Positions 55,501 to 59,860 of a stretch of DNA of 64,000 nucleotides are shown here, piece by piece. The stretch lies in contig OY759263.1 of the NCBI GenBank assembly GCA_963662155.1, forward strand, positions 38,332,595-38,396,594. Direction: 5' to 3'. Position 1 is the first letter of the stretch. Each line of letters starts with the position of its first letter. The notes under the pieces were generated by a model. That model worked only from the letters and a program-made list of their open reading frames with translations. It was not told where the DNA came from and did not search any database. The DNA is from Lamellibrachia columna (lineage: Eukaryota; Annelida; Polychaeta; Sabellida; Siboglinidae). A program made the translations under genes and the position numbers.

Positions 55501-57852
55501 ATCCTACTGAATCTGTGTTGTTCTTACACATGGGCCATCATTCGGCATTGTAAAGACACCACCAGTGACCGGAACAAGCCTGACTTCAGCTTCAACGGCA
55601 CTATGCTGGAATCCCATACTTTGCCCAGTGTGGCAAACACCGCAACGGCCATTCCAATCTGCCAACGGACCTCGTTTGTGGCATCCCCATCTTGAGTGAT
55701 GTTATTACCAAGGTGCACAAATTCCACGACTGGCTTAACAGCTGTGCCATCCGCATCCTCCAGTTTCACTGGGATCACACCTCGGATCTCCCCTTTCCGC
55801 CATGCTATCCTCTCCCTGGGCTGCATACGTGTGCGTTGTTGCCGAGTATTCATTAACGTTACTGGGATGCACCACCGGCTTGCAGTGTGACTGCAGAGTG
55901 CCTGCTAAGTGCCTGCTGTCCACAAGCATCACAACAGTGTGTGTTCTCCTGGTCCACATACTCCCTGTGGCCCAGTTTGGTGACTTTGTGTGCATCGCCA
56001 ACAGTATCATGTAGCCAACCGCCTGCCTTGACCACAACTGGTGTCAGCTCCCCGTCGTTGTACAGTAACATGTGTGTGGATCGGACAGCTCTGAGACCAT
56101 CAGTGTTCCGGCATTGTTCCTGCTCCTTGTTGATCACCACATATCGCACCTCCCAGTCAACAACCCAGCCCTCATAGCGACCGTCATCCCACGCTGCATC
56201 TCGGCCCTCTGCACCACTTCAGCTTGTTCACCACTCACTCCCATGCACTTGGTCTTGGCAACATTAATTTGCAGACCTGTAATTGCATTAGTGCCTGCTG
56301 CGCCCCACGTTCTCTGGTGGACATGATGACCAGGGTCATCTGCATATCCCAGCCAACAAACATCTGCCTCAAGTCCCCATCTGCTATGCAATGGTGTTAT
56401 GTCAAGTGATGTGGCCAAACCAGGAGAGCTTACGTCATTTCACTTTTTCTCTTACTTTCCAGAAAGGGAATCCACTTGTCTCACATATTCATTTGTTTTG
56501 TTTTCAGTATACGAAATGCGAAGGTGTTTAGGTAGCATTTCATTTCAAATGTATGTACGCATCTCTCTGTCTCTGCTGTCAGAGTCCAGCTCTTGAATCC
56601 ATAGAGGAAGATGGATACAATGAGTGCTCTGTAAGAGCTTGGTTTTTGGAAGCTGTTTATGCTCTTCCAGATGATGTTAAGTTTTGACATAGCAGTCATA
56701 GCTATTGCGATCCTTATTTTGATTAAGGTGGACCCAAGATATTTGAAAGTCTACTTCCTCAAGGTTCTGGCCATTTATCATGATGGTAATGGGGATGTTC
56801 TGGTTGGTACTGTTGACACCTACTTTGATTTTCTCTGAGCCATCCATCCCGTAAGCACTTGCTTTTTCTTCCAGCCTGGTTGTGAGGTCAATATCGTCTG
56901 CAAAACGAAGATTACAAATTGGCCTTCCACCAATAGATATGGCGGTGTTGAAGTCTACGACCACCTACACTGTAGTATTAGACAATTGTTGTCGTAACTA
57001 AACAGTTATTTAGGTAGTATTTTGTAAAATACTTCAAAGGATGGTCATTGTTTTGCTAAATAATTTCACCATTTTGTGTACTGTTGCTGTGCACTAGTAA
57101 CGTAGTTGCTTATTAACTTATGCCCATGGATGACGACACATACTGATTCGGCCCTGATTTAACAGTTAAAATGAACTAAAGACAACTAATATACTGAACA
57201 ACAAATGAAATGCAAATGTTTGATCATACATTTTTTTTGCCCCACAATAAACTCCCTGAACTTTCGTTAGCACAGATTGATTGATTGATTAATTACAAAT
57301 AATGAGATTCTACAAAGAGCAGGACAATAAAGACAGTTACTGAAGATGATAAGAAGACAATTGCTATTTCTAGGACACAAATTGAGAAACAGCCAGTTAT
57401 TGTGTTACTGAAGGACACAAAGTTGGAGGCAAGCAAACAATAAAATACATTAATAGTCGAAACATTGGCTTGAAAGACCAGCCAATGACACCCAGCTGCT
57501 GACAACAGTTATGTGGAGGCCATGATCGCCAACGTCACCAGACATTGCACCTGAAGATGAAGATTCAGAATTGATTACATGTTTGCATTTATTTCGTCTA
57601 TTATGCTTTAAGTATTACTTTGATAGCCATTATCAGTCAAAATACAGGATTTACGTGCATGGACTTGTACATTTCAGATACAGTGATGATCTTGAATTGG
57701 AGGATGCTGTGCACACAGCCATTCTGACATTGAAAGAGAGCTTTGAAGGGCAGATGACGGAACACAATATAGAGATTGGCATTTCCAACCAAGACGGCTT
57801 CCGGCGCCTGTCTCCAGCTGAAGTGAAAGATTACCTTGCATCAATTGTGTGA
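9678..57852 (+). CDS. PSMA2: Proteasome subunit alpha type-2, seven coding exons (join)
   Basis: Join 9678-9715, 21121-21197, 39033-39165, 41588-41710, 41946-42033, 54873-54946 and 57678-57852: 708 bp, 235 aa. The product is the alpha2 subunit of the 20S proteasome, a structural outer-ring protein that gates substrate entry and has no catalytic threonine. Residues 5-25 carry the alpha-subunit signature ([12 protein letters not shown] then KLVQIEYAL). Later landmarks are [15 protein letters not shown] [81 protein letters not shown] and the C-terminal [18 protein letters not shown]. It is very close to animal PSMA2 proteins of about 234 aa along its whole length; relative to human it lacks one Gly near residue 5 and has two extra residues in WDEDGGHPF. 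All six introns are GT-AG with matching phases. Introns are about 11.4, 17.8, 2.4, 0.24, 12.8 and 2.7 kb. No frame damage is visible, so it is probably functional. Confidence 0.96.
9716..10066 (+). other. Start of PSMA2 intron 1, unique-looking sequence
   Basis: Only the donor gtaat and anonymous intronic sequence are visible, with a short ctaggttacg direct repeat near 9758-9777. Confidence 0.5.
10067..11299. mobile_element. Non-autonomous hAT-like DNA transposon
   Basis: The ends are inverted: TAGTGCCCTTCGCGGGCC at 10067 and, read inward from 11299, TAGTGCCCTGCGCGGACC (16 of 18 match). Both sides are flanked by atatatat, consistent with the 8-bp target duplication of hAT elements, although the site is itself AT repeat. 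About 240 bp at the left and 155 bp at the right are packed with gcccggcccgcaa-type subterminal repeats, as transposase-binding regions often are. The 800-bp centre has no transposase reading frame. The G+C-rich ends stand out sharply from the A+T-rich intron. Confidence 0.85.
11300..12045. other. Intron 1: TA microsatellite then unrecognised sequence
   Basis: A TA run at 11300-11328 is followed by anonymous sequence. A 77-aa - strand frame at 11791-12024 has no recognisable motif and is not called. Confidence 0.5.
12046..12530 (+). repeat. Interspersed repeat family R1, copy A
   Basis: It opens with gaccagctccacaaaaatc and shares several hundred bp with 39713-40312 (same orientation) and with 41430-40850 (opposite orientation). 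Landmarks are gacaattgtatgggctttcc, gtatattcatacatttcaat and ctcatcaaactcaaa-like text near 12450. On the - strand a reading with [16 protein letters not shown] is shared between copies, so the family may derive from an acidic coding region. I could not name the family. Confidence 0.8.
12576..12830 (-). pseudogene. LINE ORF2 C-terminal fragment
   Basis: Leftward translation gives [16 protein letters not shown], a stop, then [19 protein letters not shown] and [13 protein letters not shown] before a stop at 12578-12576. The sequence R-x-WNKLP followed by a short hydrophobic stretch and N-x-FK is the usual end of many LINE polyproteins. It is short and broken. Confidence 0.6.
12831..15899. other. 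Intron 1 stretch without a recognisable gene
   Basis: A+T-rich sequence with no conserved frame. A more G+C-rich patch at 15120-15240 precedes a 76-aa + strand frame (15214-15444), but this has no motif or splice context that supports a gene. Confidence 0.45.
15900..17990 (-). pseudogene. RTE-like LINE copy, decayed
   Basis: Leftward order fits one LINE. Endonuclease comes first at 17984-17763 ([20 protein letters not shown], then [16 protein letters not shown]). Reverse transcriptase finger/palm sequence follows at 16998-16759 ([29 protein letters not shown]). A 3' end near 15960-15900 gives [10 protein letters not shown], resembling the C-terminal RWR motif of RTE-like elements. Numerous frameshifts separate the blocks. 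The same family recurs at 31.0-32.6, 34.7-37.1 and 63.5-63.9 kb, always on the - strand. Confidence 0.75.
18413..18446. repeat. (TA)n tract at hAT insertion site
   Basis: Pure TA dinucleotides directly abut the left end of the hAT element at 18447. The matching right flank at 21081-21103 is also TA. Confidence 0.95.
18447..21080 (+). mobile_element. hAT DNA transposon, 2634 bp, transposase decayed
   Basis: The left end reads CAGTGTTTGAGCTAGGA; the right end read inward from 21080 is CAGTGTTTGAGCCAGGA (16 of 17). Both flanks are TA repeat, allowing an 8-bp tatatata target duplication. Inside, an ATG at 18779 gives [19 protein letters not shown], typical of a hAT N-terminus, and a C-terminal dimerisation region lies at about 20070-20440. 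Most of the transposase between them is missing or unreadable. A (TA)n palindromic tract occupies 20889-20935. The element sits in PSMA2 intron 1, and its right end is 40 bp from exon 2. Confidence 0.85.
20070..20440 (+). pseudogene. hAT transposase C-terminal (dimerisation) fragment
   Basis: The frame contains [40 protein letters not shown] and SAQNML, then a stop, with further similarity after it ([18 protein letters not shown]). The pattern of a hydrophobic block, then ERGFS and QN followed by an R-x-L helix is that of the hAT C-terminal dimerisation domain. The stop after QNML disables it. It lies inside the hAT element defined by inverted ends at 18447 and 21080. Confidence 0.8.
21081..21103. 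repeat. (TA)n tract immediately upstream of PSMA2 exon 2
   Basis: It is the right flank of the hAT insertion and occupies most of the last 40 bp of intron 1, leaving only gatgtttctatttgcag before the exon. Confidence 0.95.
21121..21197 (+). CDS. PSMA2: PSMA2 coding exon 2
   Basis: Acceptor tttgcag, donor gtgaat. Together with the AG from exon 1 it encodes [15 protein letters not shown] then [11 protein letters not shown], the second half of the alpha-subunit signature. It ends in phase 1. Confidence 0.95.
21198..22152 (+). other. Start of PSMA2 intron 2, nothing recognised
   Basis: A+T-rich anonymous sequence. Confidence 0.5.
22153..22450. repeat. (CAGG)n/(CAGA)n compound microsatellite, about 300 bp
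   Basis: GGCA units give way to interleaved CAGA and CAGG blocks. Apparent QAGRQAGRQ and CLSVCLSV reading frames on either strand are repeat translations. Confidence 0.97.
22885..23216. mobile_element. Possible MITE with AGTGCCGAATAA ends
   Basis: atagtgccgaataa at 22885-22898 is inverted at 23203-23216 (ttattcggcactat). Related motifs recur at about 22818 (gagtgccgaataaac) and about 23139 (tagtgccaaataagg), together with agtatagggtggca-type text, resembling subterminal repeats. No target duplication is clear, so the true ends may be elsewhere. Confidence 0.5.
23690..24475 (-). pseudogene. DDE_Tnp_4-type (Harbinger-related) transposase fragment
   Basis: Leftward from 24460, one frame reads [20 protein letters not shown], like the WPxRExVxxxLPxxFK region of DDE_Tnp_4 transposases. 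The next block (24176-23982) reads [20 protein letters not shown] then [18 protein letters not shown] and [16 protein letters not shown], matching YSxYK, SD-x-I and GDxxxxDKGFxI of that domain. The catalytic Asp of DKGF is replaced by Tyr here (IYKGF). Stops follow, and the C-terminal part (23923-23693) contains a repeated DKSPRKK/DKSPREK stretch. The order supports one decayed gene, possibly with an intron between the blocks. Confidence 0.65.
25090..25931. repeat. Perfect tandem duplication, 2 x 421 bp
   Basis: Copies 25090-25510 and 25511-25931 begin with tagatgatttcaataggcgg and end with aatgactcat. I found no difference between them by eye. The identical 70-aa frames in both have no recognisable motif. 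A related tail (gacagaacaacacaa, then aagcttcatattt) recurs near 26620-26680. Confidence 0.95.
26356..26617. repeat. Interspersed repeat R2, copy 1
   Basis: Begins ttggtattttaattagtgtc and ends catgcataaacctgta. Most of it matches 29480-29988 in the same orientation. Copy 2 carries about 250 bp more in the middle (about 29578-29830). The two copies bracket the DIRS-like element, but copy 1 is about 1.1 kb from it. Confidence 0.85.
26618..27264. other. Intron 2 stretch, G+C-richer, with short internal similarity
   Basis: No gene recognised. gggtgtccagccagcccaaaa (about 26855) and taggtgtccagccatcccaaaa (about 26980) are followed by similar text, indicating a small direct repeat about 125 bp apart. 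Confidence 0.5.
27265..27366. repeat. (CATA)n microsatellite
   Basis: About 25 tetranucleotide units. Confidence 0.97.
27600..27696. repeat. (TATG)n then (TA)n microsatellite
   Basis: TA, then TATG units, then TA again; reading frames here are repeat translations. Confidence 0.97.
27757..29475 (-). mobile_element. DIRS-like (Ngaro/DIRS group) retrotransposon remnant: RT and tyrosine recombinase
   Basis: Leftward order is reverse transcriptase, a degraded middle, then a tyrosine recombinase. RT blocks: [16 protein letters not shown] (about 29440), [16 protein letters not shown] in a shifted frame (about 29340), [20 protein letters not shown] and [15 protein letters not shown] (29280-29150); LLDDFL is the DIRS-type catalytic box. 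Recombinase blocks: [20 protein letters not shown] (28620-28560), [14 protein letters not shown] (about 28160), and [17 protein letters not shown] then [12 protein letters not shown] (27930-27820), with the H-x-x-R motif and the final catalytic Tyr context. RT plus tyrosine recombinase without integrase defines the DIRS order. Frameshifts and stops show it is dead; the RT is 5'-truncated at repeat R2 copy 2. Confidence 0.85.
29480..29988. repeat. Interspersed repeat R2, copy 2
   Basis: Same ends as copy 1 (ttggtattttaattagtgtc to gcataaacctgta), with an extra internal segment at about 29578-29830. It directly abuts the truncated RT of the DIRS-like element. Confidence 0.85.
30097..30392 (-). 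mobile_element. Penelope-like element C-terminal fragment between 31-bp inverted repeats
   Basis: A perfect 31-bp inverted repeat frames the segment: 30097-30127 (tattaagcataattacctct onward) against 30362-30392. Between them the - strand encodes the tail of a Penelope-type GIY-YIG endonuclease: [11 protein letters not shown], then after a frameshift [20 protein letters not shown] and [11 protein letters not shown], ending at a stop near 30142. The NW, KEAI and KPTLNRD pattern is characteristic of Penelope-like polyproteins. The reverse transcriptase is absent. Inverted duplication of ends is known in Penelope elements, but a MITE-like capture is also possible. Confidence 0.75.
30393..31003. 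other. Intron 2 stretch, nothing recognised
   Basis: No frame with recognisable motifs; gaggcatttgtatctac and gaagcatttgtatctag near 30784-30817 form a small direct repeat. Confidence 0.5.
31004..32560 (-). pseudogene. RTE-like LINE copy (RT and C-terminal region)
   Basis: Leftward: [20 protein letters not shown] then [12 protein letters not shown] (about 32500-32420) is the start of the RT domain. FEKAF followed by the [12 protein letters not shown] region (about 32070-32010) and GVKQGC (about 31895) follow in broken frames. Then come [16 protein letters not shown] (about 31590) and [15 protein letters not shown] (about 31380), and a [12 protein letters not shown] segment near 31220 matches the family C-terminus. 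The 3' end is near 31004, with the same terminal text (agtacttactta) as the copy ending at 34715. (TA)n at 32128-32144 interrupts it. Multiple frameshifts indicate inactivity. Confidence 0.8.
32560..32845 (-). pseudogene. pogo/Tigger-like transposase C-terminal fragment
   Basis: Leftward, one frame gives [20 protein letters not shown] then KQQMRHL and a stop; a shifted frame continues [20 protein letters not shown] then [20 protein letters not shown]. This matches the end of the DDE domain of pogo/Tigger (CENPB-related) transposases: LTPxxQPxD, then a W-V-K helix, then IxxSFxxCGISNxLD. The final frame is open and runs straight into the RTE-like RT start (see findings). Short pogo-like end sequences may also be present at 34410-34535 and 47335-47435. 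Confidence 0.75.
32853..33045. repeat. Direct repeat R3, copy 1
   Basis: About 190 bp starting cttacttttatgaggagttc, through agtgccttgttggagttaat, to taacccgcgctagtaaattgtc. Matches 33648-33842 with scattered substitutions. A shorter related stretch lies at about 33430-33490. Confidence 0.85.
33046..33647. other. Spacer between R3 copies
   Basis: No gene is visible. caacctgcgaatctgaacac-like text and a partial R3 repeat (ccattcccttgttggaaac, then gttataatcccctg) at 33430-33490 suggest an older third copy. Confidence 0.5.
33648..33842. repeat. Direct repeat R3, copy 2
   Basis: Same orientation and ends as copy 1 (tacttttatgaggagttcc to taagctgtctg), about 795 bp downstream. Confidence 0.85.
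34410..34535. repeat. Interspersed repeat R4 (possible DNA-transposon end)
   Basis: Contains tttgcctgcaacaaacgg, tttatgtcaaaagtc and ttaattaggggtgcggctac. The same blocks occur at 47335-47435 in the same order, and a looser version near 23795-23860. The final block resembles ends of some pogo-like elements, but no partner inverted repeat was found. Confidence 0.65.
34715..37060 (-). pseudogene. RTE-like LINE, best-preserved copy (EN end, RT, C-terminus)
   Basis: Leftward: endonuclease end at 37050-36840 ([20 protein letters not shown], then RRLADAGSD); linker [16 protein letters not shown] (about 36450). The RT is one open frame at 36334-35504 with [70 protein letters not shown] and [13 protein letters not shown]. 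After a frameshift, 35529-34945 has [12 protein letters not shown] (the catalytic YADD box), [33 protein letters not shown] and [11 protein letters not shown]. The C-terminal region is thus intact. The 5' end is truncated inside the endonuclease; the 3' end is near 34715. Fewer breaks than sister copies suggest a more recent insertion. RTE-like assignment is by motif memory. Confidence 0.88.
37061..39032 (+). other. End of PSMA2 intron 2, no gene
   Basis: Anonymous A+T-rich sequence. Two similar ~30-bp stretches (gtgacagacgcgacatttga at 38145 and gtgatagacgcgacgtaagg at 38312) and a 9-bp palindromic arm pair at 38136-38154 are the only structure seen. Confidence 0.5.
39033..39165 (+). CDS. 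PSMA2: PSMA2 coding exon 3
   Basis: Acceptor acttccag, donor gtcagt. Encodes [34 protein letters not shown] and [10 protein letters not shown], ending in phase 2. The SGIGPDYR region is strongly conserved in proteasome alpha2. Confidence 0.95.
39713..41430. mobile_element. Large inverted-repeat element (two R1 copies head to head)
   Basis: R1 copy B occupies 39713-40312 and copy C lies in reverse at about 40850-41430, giving arms of about 0.6 kb around a 0.54-kb centre. The outer edges carry ctccaccaaaatcaggaata (39718) and its reverse complement (near 41410). The same motif occurs again inside at about 40341. Arm sequence includes a [20 protein letters not shown] reading in copy C. This could be a foldback element or two independent insertions. 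It sits in PSMA2 intron 3 and ends about 160 bp before exon 4. Confidence 0.7.
41588..41710 (+). CDS. PSMA2: PSMA2 coding exon 4
   Basis: Acceptor gttgacag, donor gtgagt. Encodes [20 protein letters not shown] then [20 protein letters not shown] and the first two bases of Gly. The TQxxGVRPFG context across the next junction confirms the boundary. Confidence 0.95.
41815..41893. repeat. GCAC/ACAC microsatellite in PSMA2 intron 4
   Basis: Mixed ACGC, GTGC and CACA units. It fills about a third of this 235-bp intron. Confidence 0.93.
41946..42033 (+). CDS. PSMA2: PSMA2 coding exon 5
   Basis: Acceptor attgcag, donor gtaagt. Encodes [19 protein letters not shown] then [10 protein letters not shown], ending in phase 0. 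WDEDGGHP is two residues longer than the human equivalent. Confidence 0.95.
42034..42533 (+). other. Start of PSMA2 intron 5, short tandem similarities
   Basis: No gene. A motif like attattggcccaattgattttttcactg recurs three times at about 42268-42425 (cattattggcccatttggtttttgcactg; ccattattggcccagtcgactc), spaced 65-85 bp apart. Confidence 0.5.
42534..42667. repeat. 134-bp perfect dispersed repeat R5, copy 1
   Basis: Identical by eye to 46651-46784, from aaacatattatagaatacca to ctccccaggtaacaacat, same orientation, 4117 bp apart. The shared - strand frame ([19 protein letters not shown] and onward) is open through the repeat but unrecognised. Confidence 0.93.
42668..43319. other. Intron 5 stretch, nothing recognised
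   Basis: Anonymous sequence; a 13-bp tandem (aagttcactggagcat twice) lies at about 43290-43325. Confidence 0.45.
43320..43772 (-). pseudogene. Mutator-like transposase N-terminal exon
   Basis: Leftward from an acceptor (ttttccag, exon start 43772): [20 protein letters not shown], a stop, then [40 protein letters not shown], then [20 protein letters not shown] and [13 protein letters not shown]. This follows the Mutator-type N-terminal domain layout: an S-x-x-ERK-x-G start, a line of conserved hydrophobics, a C-x-x-C pair, then a GxGHxxL and L-x-MPPPM block. One stop (TAA after KFG) and a shifted join near ARVCAAS show decay. An upstream exon at about 44198-44250 would join in phase 1. Confidence 0.65.
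44198..44260 (-). pseudogene. Possible upstream exon of the Mutator-like gene
   Basis: The - strand has a donor gtgtaa after 44198. The phase compatible with the next exon gives [14 protein letters not shown] ahead of IKAAP. Support is limited to splice-site match and phase. Confidence 0.35.
44779..44860. repeat. Short tandem repeat, four copies of agtgcaacttac
   Basis: Copies are spaced about 14-22 bp with variable linkers (gac, atgac, atgtatgtca, atgaatgtca). Confidence 0.9.
45245..45552 (+). mobile_element. tRNA-derived SINE
   Basis: A pol III box B-like sequence GTTCAAGAC (45286-45294) follows a tRNA-like region with gagggttgtgagttcaagac. Downstream comes text typical of a widespread animal SINE: ctttgcctcagtctactcag then gctgcaaatgagtac, then a 3' part with gatggactagtgtcccgtcc, tacagaaaccaggtttaagc and ggccatataagcc. 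The tRNA head plus this conserved body marks a SINE rather than a true tRNA gene, since no cloverleaf can be drawn. Exact ends are uncertain. Confidence 0.75.
45640..45850 (-). pseudogene. Possible transposase N-terminus, unassigned
   Basis: Leftward from about 45848: [20 protein letters not shown] then [20 protein letters not shown] and a stop, then further open reading. A short basic start followed by a [13 protein letters not shown] motif resembles N-termini of some hAT-related transposases. The opposite-strand 160-aa frame over the same interval shows no motif. Confidence 0.35.
46302..46516. repeat. Long (AT)n microsatellite with a duplicated flank
   Basis: The AT tract is split by ataccttgctggatctcaag plus tcagagaccccatta at 46330-46364. 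That 35-bp segment recurs at 46540-46575 just outside the tract. Confidence 0.93.
46651..46784. repeat. 134-bp perfect dispersed repeat R5, copy 2
   Basis: See 42534-42667; no difference found by eye. Confidence 0.93.
46785..47898. other. Intron 5 stretch containing repeat R4 copy
   Basis: Mostly anonymous. 47335-47435 repeats R4 (tttgcctgcaacaaacgg, tttatgtcaaaagtc, ttaattaggggtgcagctac). A ccagtgtaccagt mini-repeat lies near 47675. Confidence 0.6.
47899..48098. repeat. 50-bp tandem repeat, four copies
   Basis: Copies at 47899, 47949, 47999 and 48049, each ggcctggtgccagttccaca onward to gacattgatacaaat, identical by eye. Confidence 0.97.
48073..48986. repeat. 914-bp duplicated segment R6, copy 1
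   Basis: Matches 50388-51301 at a constant offset of 2315 bp with no indels and only a few substitutions (for example ctacgacaagg versus ctacaacaagg, gcatcggtg versus gcatcagtg). It starts 24 bp into the last 50-bp tandem unit and ends at atccagccacat. The 60-aa - strand frame within it (48545-48727) is unrecognised. Confidence 0.96.
49439..51770 (+). pseudogene. CR1-like LINE, broken, with R6 copy inside
   Basis: The ORF1 part has [20 protein letters not shown] then a stop, [20 protein letters not shown] and ILLHIGTN (49540-49770), like the esterase-type ORF1 of CR1 elements. The endonuclease follows: [31 protein letters not shown] (about 50060-50110), [12 protein letters not shown] (about 50230) and [20 protein letters not shown] (about 50320-50375). 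At 50388 the R6 copy begins. The LINE resumes at 51302 with the EN-RT linker ([40 protein letters not shown], then [19 protein letters not shown]) and the RT start [12 protein letters not shown] near 51730-51760. Roughly 90 residues of endonuclease expected between the halves are missing. Frames are broken repeatedly. Confidence 0.8.
50388..51301. repeat. 914-bp duplicated segment R6, copy 2 (inside LINE)
   Basis: Same orientation as copy 1, inserted between LINE endonuclease and linker. It begins at ggcgctactgtgacattgat, part-way through a 50-bp unit, so it derives from the 48-kb locus (or a locus like it) rather than the reverse. Confidence 0.96.
51765..52200 (-). pseudogene. Unassigned repeat-derived coding fragment
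   Basis: Two overlapping frames give [20 protein letters not shown] (about 52180) and [17 protein letters not shown] then [20 protein letters not shown] (52030-51940), followed by [13 protein letters not shown]. The VPSxxWxxLQFWPxNP phrase looks familiar from an uncharacterised family multiplied in invertebrate genomes, but I cannot name it. A frameshift separates the halves. Confidence 0.5.
52320..52682 (-). CDS. Unidentified protein-coding exon (second of a two-exon unit)
   Basis: The exon follows an acceptor tttggcag and starts [15 protein letters not shown] at 52682. It is open to a stop at 52320 and includes [40 protein letters not shown] and [16 protein letters not shown] do not recognise the family. 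The phase matches the upstream exon at 53194-53328. Proximity to the 51.8-52.2 kb fragment suggests one multi-exon mobile gene, but it could be a host gene remnant. Confidence 0.45.
   Translation of the reverse strand: MRSIDDTVEVTHIPFKSSPPPKMTAPFSSLLTTVEQLDVYDELFLNELIPTYKQQRYTYLENLKHCGLPHRTTLLTYIYPGGKLISIFCGRRYQMLAIVIRQQTASDRTSSTLRHSSDEA
53194..53328 (-). pseudogene. Unidentified exon upstream of 52682, one stop
   Basis: Bounded by acceptor gatttcag and donor gtgagt on the - strand. It reads [20 protein letters not shown] then CLNKYND, a TAA stop, and [17 protein letters not shown]. At 135 bp it keeps phase 0 with the exon at 52682. Intact splice sites with a single stop suggest recent decay. 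Confidence 0.5.
53329..54872 (+). other. End of PSMA2 intron 5 with an AATTAC-rich patch
   Basis: No gene. At 54270-54640 the motif ccaattac/aattcc recurs many times (attccaattac, ccaattccaattact, agaattggaattggtg), making a degenerate, partly palindromic block similar to 2710-2875. Confidence 0.55.
54873..54946 (+). CDS. PSMA2: PSMA2 coding exon 6
   Basis: Acceptor tttctgcag, donor gtgagt. Encodes [20 protein letters not shown] then FLEK and two bases of Arg. The [10 protein letters not shown] block is diagnostic for alpha2. Confidence 0.95.
55200..56420 (-). pseudogene. LINE remnant: RT end and C-terminal region
   Basis: Leftward: [12 protein letters not shown] (about 56350) is an RT catalytic box, then [20 protein letters not shown] (about 56270). 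A Cys/His stretch [14 protein letters not shown] lies near 55930, and [18 protein letters not shown] (about 55710), [20 protein letters not shown] (about 55600) and [13 protein letters not shown] (about 55350) follow. The YADD, YLG-like and RWMGH landmarks are in LINE order. It differs from the RTE-like copies elsewhere in the window. Frames are broken. Confidence 0.7.
56481..56964 (-). pseudogene. Second LINE RT/C-terminal remnant, RTE-like
   Basis: [19 protein letters not shown] (about 56940) holds a FADD version of the RT box. It is followed by [16 protein letters not shown] (about 56740) and then [33 protein letters not shown] and HTFEMKCY (56699-56540). It is a different family from the neighbour at 55.2-56.4 kb and lacks both ends. 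Confidence 0.75.
57678..57852 (+). CDS. PSMA2: PSMA2 coding exon 7 with stop
   Basis: Acceptor catttcag. Encodes [39 protein letters not shown] and [19 protein letters not shown], then TGA at 57850-57852. The C-terminus matches the family length. Confidence 0.96.
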
Positions 57853-58220
57853 TCGACAGTGTAACTTGTATGTAATTTTTACAAACTGCAGCCAGAAGGA
57901 AATGGTTAGGATTGTATAGTTCTGCAGTACAGGTAGAAAGCATGTTTTGTTAAAACATACAGTTTAGATTCTTCATAATGCACATCAACACTACTTATAA
58001 CACATTTAATGTCTGTCATTTATTTCTTTCTTCAGTAAAAACAAGTTTACTTTTGTGGTAGTTGTATTTGGATTTGCTCAACATATCTATTTAAACATGT
58101 ATTTGTTTGTTGTATTCTATAGAAAATATCACATTAATTCAAAACTAGCATGTGAGATGGTCCGTGTTTGGTCCAATCTTCTAATAAAGAGGATTGGTTC
58201 CAAAATAAAGCACCGCATAG
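57853..58220 (+). terminator. PSMA2: PSMA2 3' UTR and candidate polyadenylation signals
   Basis: AATAAA at 58183-58188 and again at 58204-58209 lie about 330-350 bp after the stop codon. No earlier AATAAA was seen. The cleavage site itself cannot be seen. Confidence 0.6.
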
Positions 58221-59513
58221 CCATATACAGTGTTTAAATGTGCAATTCTAGAATCTGATAGTAATTTAAATGATGAAGCACCATCCTTATACCTCCTACG
58301 AATGGTAGTTGGAAACACTGATCATACAACAAAGAATTAATGCAAGGTTTTCAATGGGATTTTCATATAGCCCCATAGACTGAAAGGACCACCCCCAACA
58401 TCCCCAAAATATGTTGCTGTGGCGAGGGTGAGTATTTATTTTTTAGAAATTATGCAAAGGCTAAAAATAGTGTCAAATATGTCCGTCGGATTCCTTAACT
58501 ATGGAATGACCAATGCCAGCATTTTTTCTGGGGCCTTTCCCTGGCAGCAAACTTAGGCATTCACTTAATGGATGATGCGATGGATAAAAACTGTCAGATG
58601 TTTATCTGAGTATGGTTATGACCAACACCAGCAAACCCCCACAATTCTTTGGTTTTGACAAACATACGTTAGGCTCCAAACAGTGTTCAATCTCGTTCCA
58701 TCTGTTGCCGGTGGTTCTCATCGGCCCTCCTGATCCTTGCAACAAAGTGGTCACTTTTGATGTGATTGATAAGCATTTTGGTGCACCAGGAAGAGAGGCA
58801 GTTAAACGTTGTCCTGAAAGATCACAGAAACACAGAAGATCCGTGAGGAATCCCTGAAGTTTCTCGTGTTACTCGGGACTTACACGCGCAGCCTTCGCCA
58901 AAAAGGTTCAGCAGGTAGGCTTGGACTTCTTAAACATGCACGAAGTGTCGGATTAACAATGCGGGGGACAAGATACAAACTTTTTTGTGGGGGCTTTTTT
59001 GTGAGTGCGTGTCGATGAATATCGAATACTGACACTATGGAGGTTAATACCTTTTACCTTAAAATTCAACTATGAGCATAAGAGAACATACCACAGATTG
59101 TTGTCGACAATGACATACAAACATACATACAGGAAAATACAGGGTATGCAATTACATACTAGAAAATAAAACAAAAGCCATAAAATAATCACCAAAGGCT
59201 CGAACTAATACCTCTACACATCTGCTCTAGGTCACGCATGAAAATGTTTGGAAAAAATACCATGATTAATATAGGAGTCATACCACTGTAGAGAATTGCA
59301 TTGGTGGCCTTGTTAACGTTTTGTCTGAAAACCTGACCATCAAAAAATCTTTAAAAAATATGCAGCAACTGCCATCATCTCATTGACATGTTCACCAACT
59401 TTTATAAAAATTACATACGCAAGGCGAGTCACTCTCAATATCACTTTGCAGACGGAACAAGAGATTACACATTATGTGGCATAAAACAATTCCCCGGAGA
59501 ACGTTCTTGCGGG

Positions 59514-59690
59514 TGTCCTATCTTGCCCTTATACCTCACCGTTTTCCAATTAGTCATAGCGTGGGGAATCCCATTGCTAGATTTATTCGCAACGACGTGG
59601 AACCACGTGGGATCTAGTTCCCACTTCTAGTGAATTCATGCTGAAAGTAGATTGTGGTACAACTGACGAAGAGGCAAACATTTACCATGT
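59514..59690. repeat. Segment R7, copy 1
   Basis: tgtcctatcttgcccttata to gcaaacatttaccatg; matches 61802-61945 in the same orientation, with about 30 bp more in the middle. Confidence 0.9.
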
Positions 59691-59783
59691 GCGATGCCCG
59701 TCAATATTTACAAAAATAGCCGCCCACGTGGCCCATAGCAAAAAAATTCCTCGCCGTAATTCATTTATTTTGTAGCATTTAGC

Positions 59784-59785
59784 TG

Positions 59786-59824
<39 letters not shown>

Positions 59825-59860
59825 CTGCATGCGTGCTTGCATGCGTGTGTGGGTGTGTGC
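59784..59860. repeat. (GTGC)n microsatellite
   Basis: About ten GTGC units followed by degenerate GCATGCGT text. Confidence 0.95.

Noticed and set aside
58612..58857. 81-aa + strand frame just after PSMA2
   Set aside because: Not recognised, no splice or codon evidence, and the region is rearranged.
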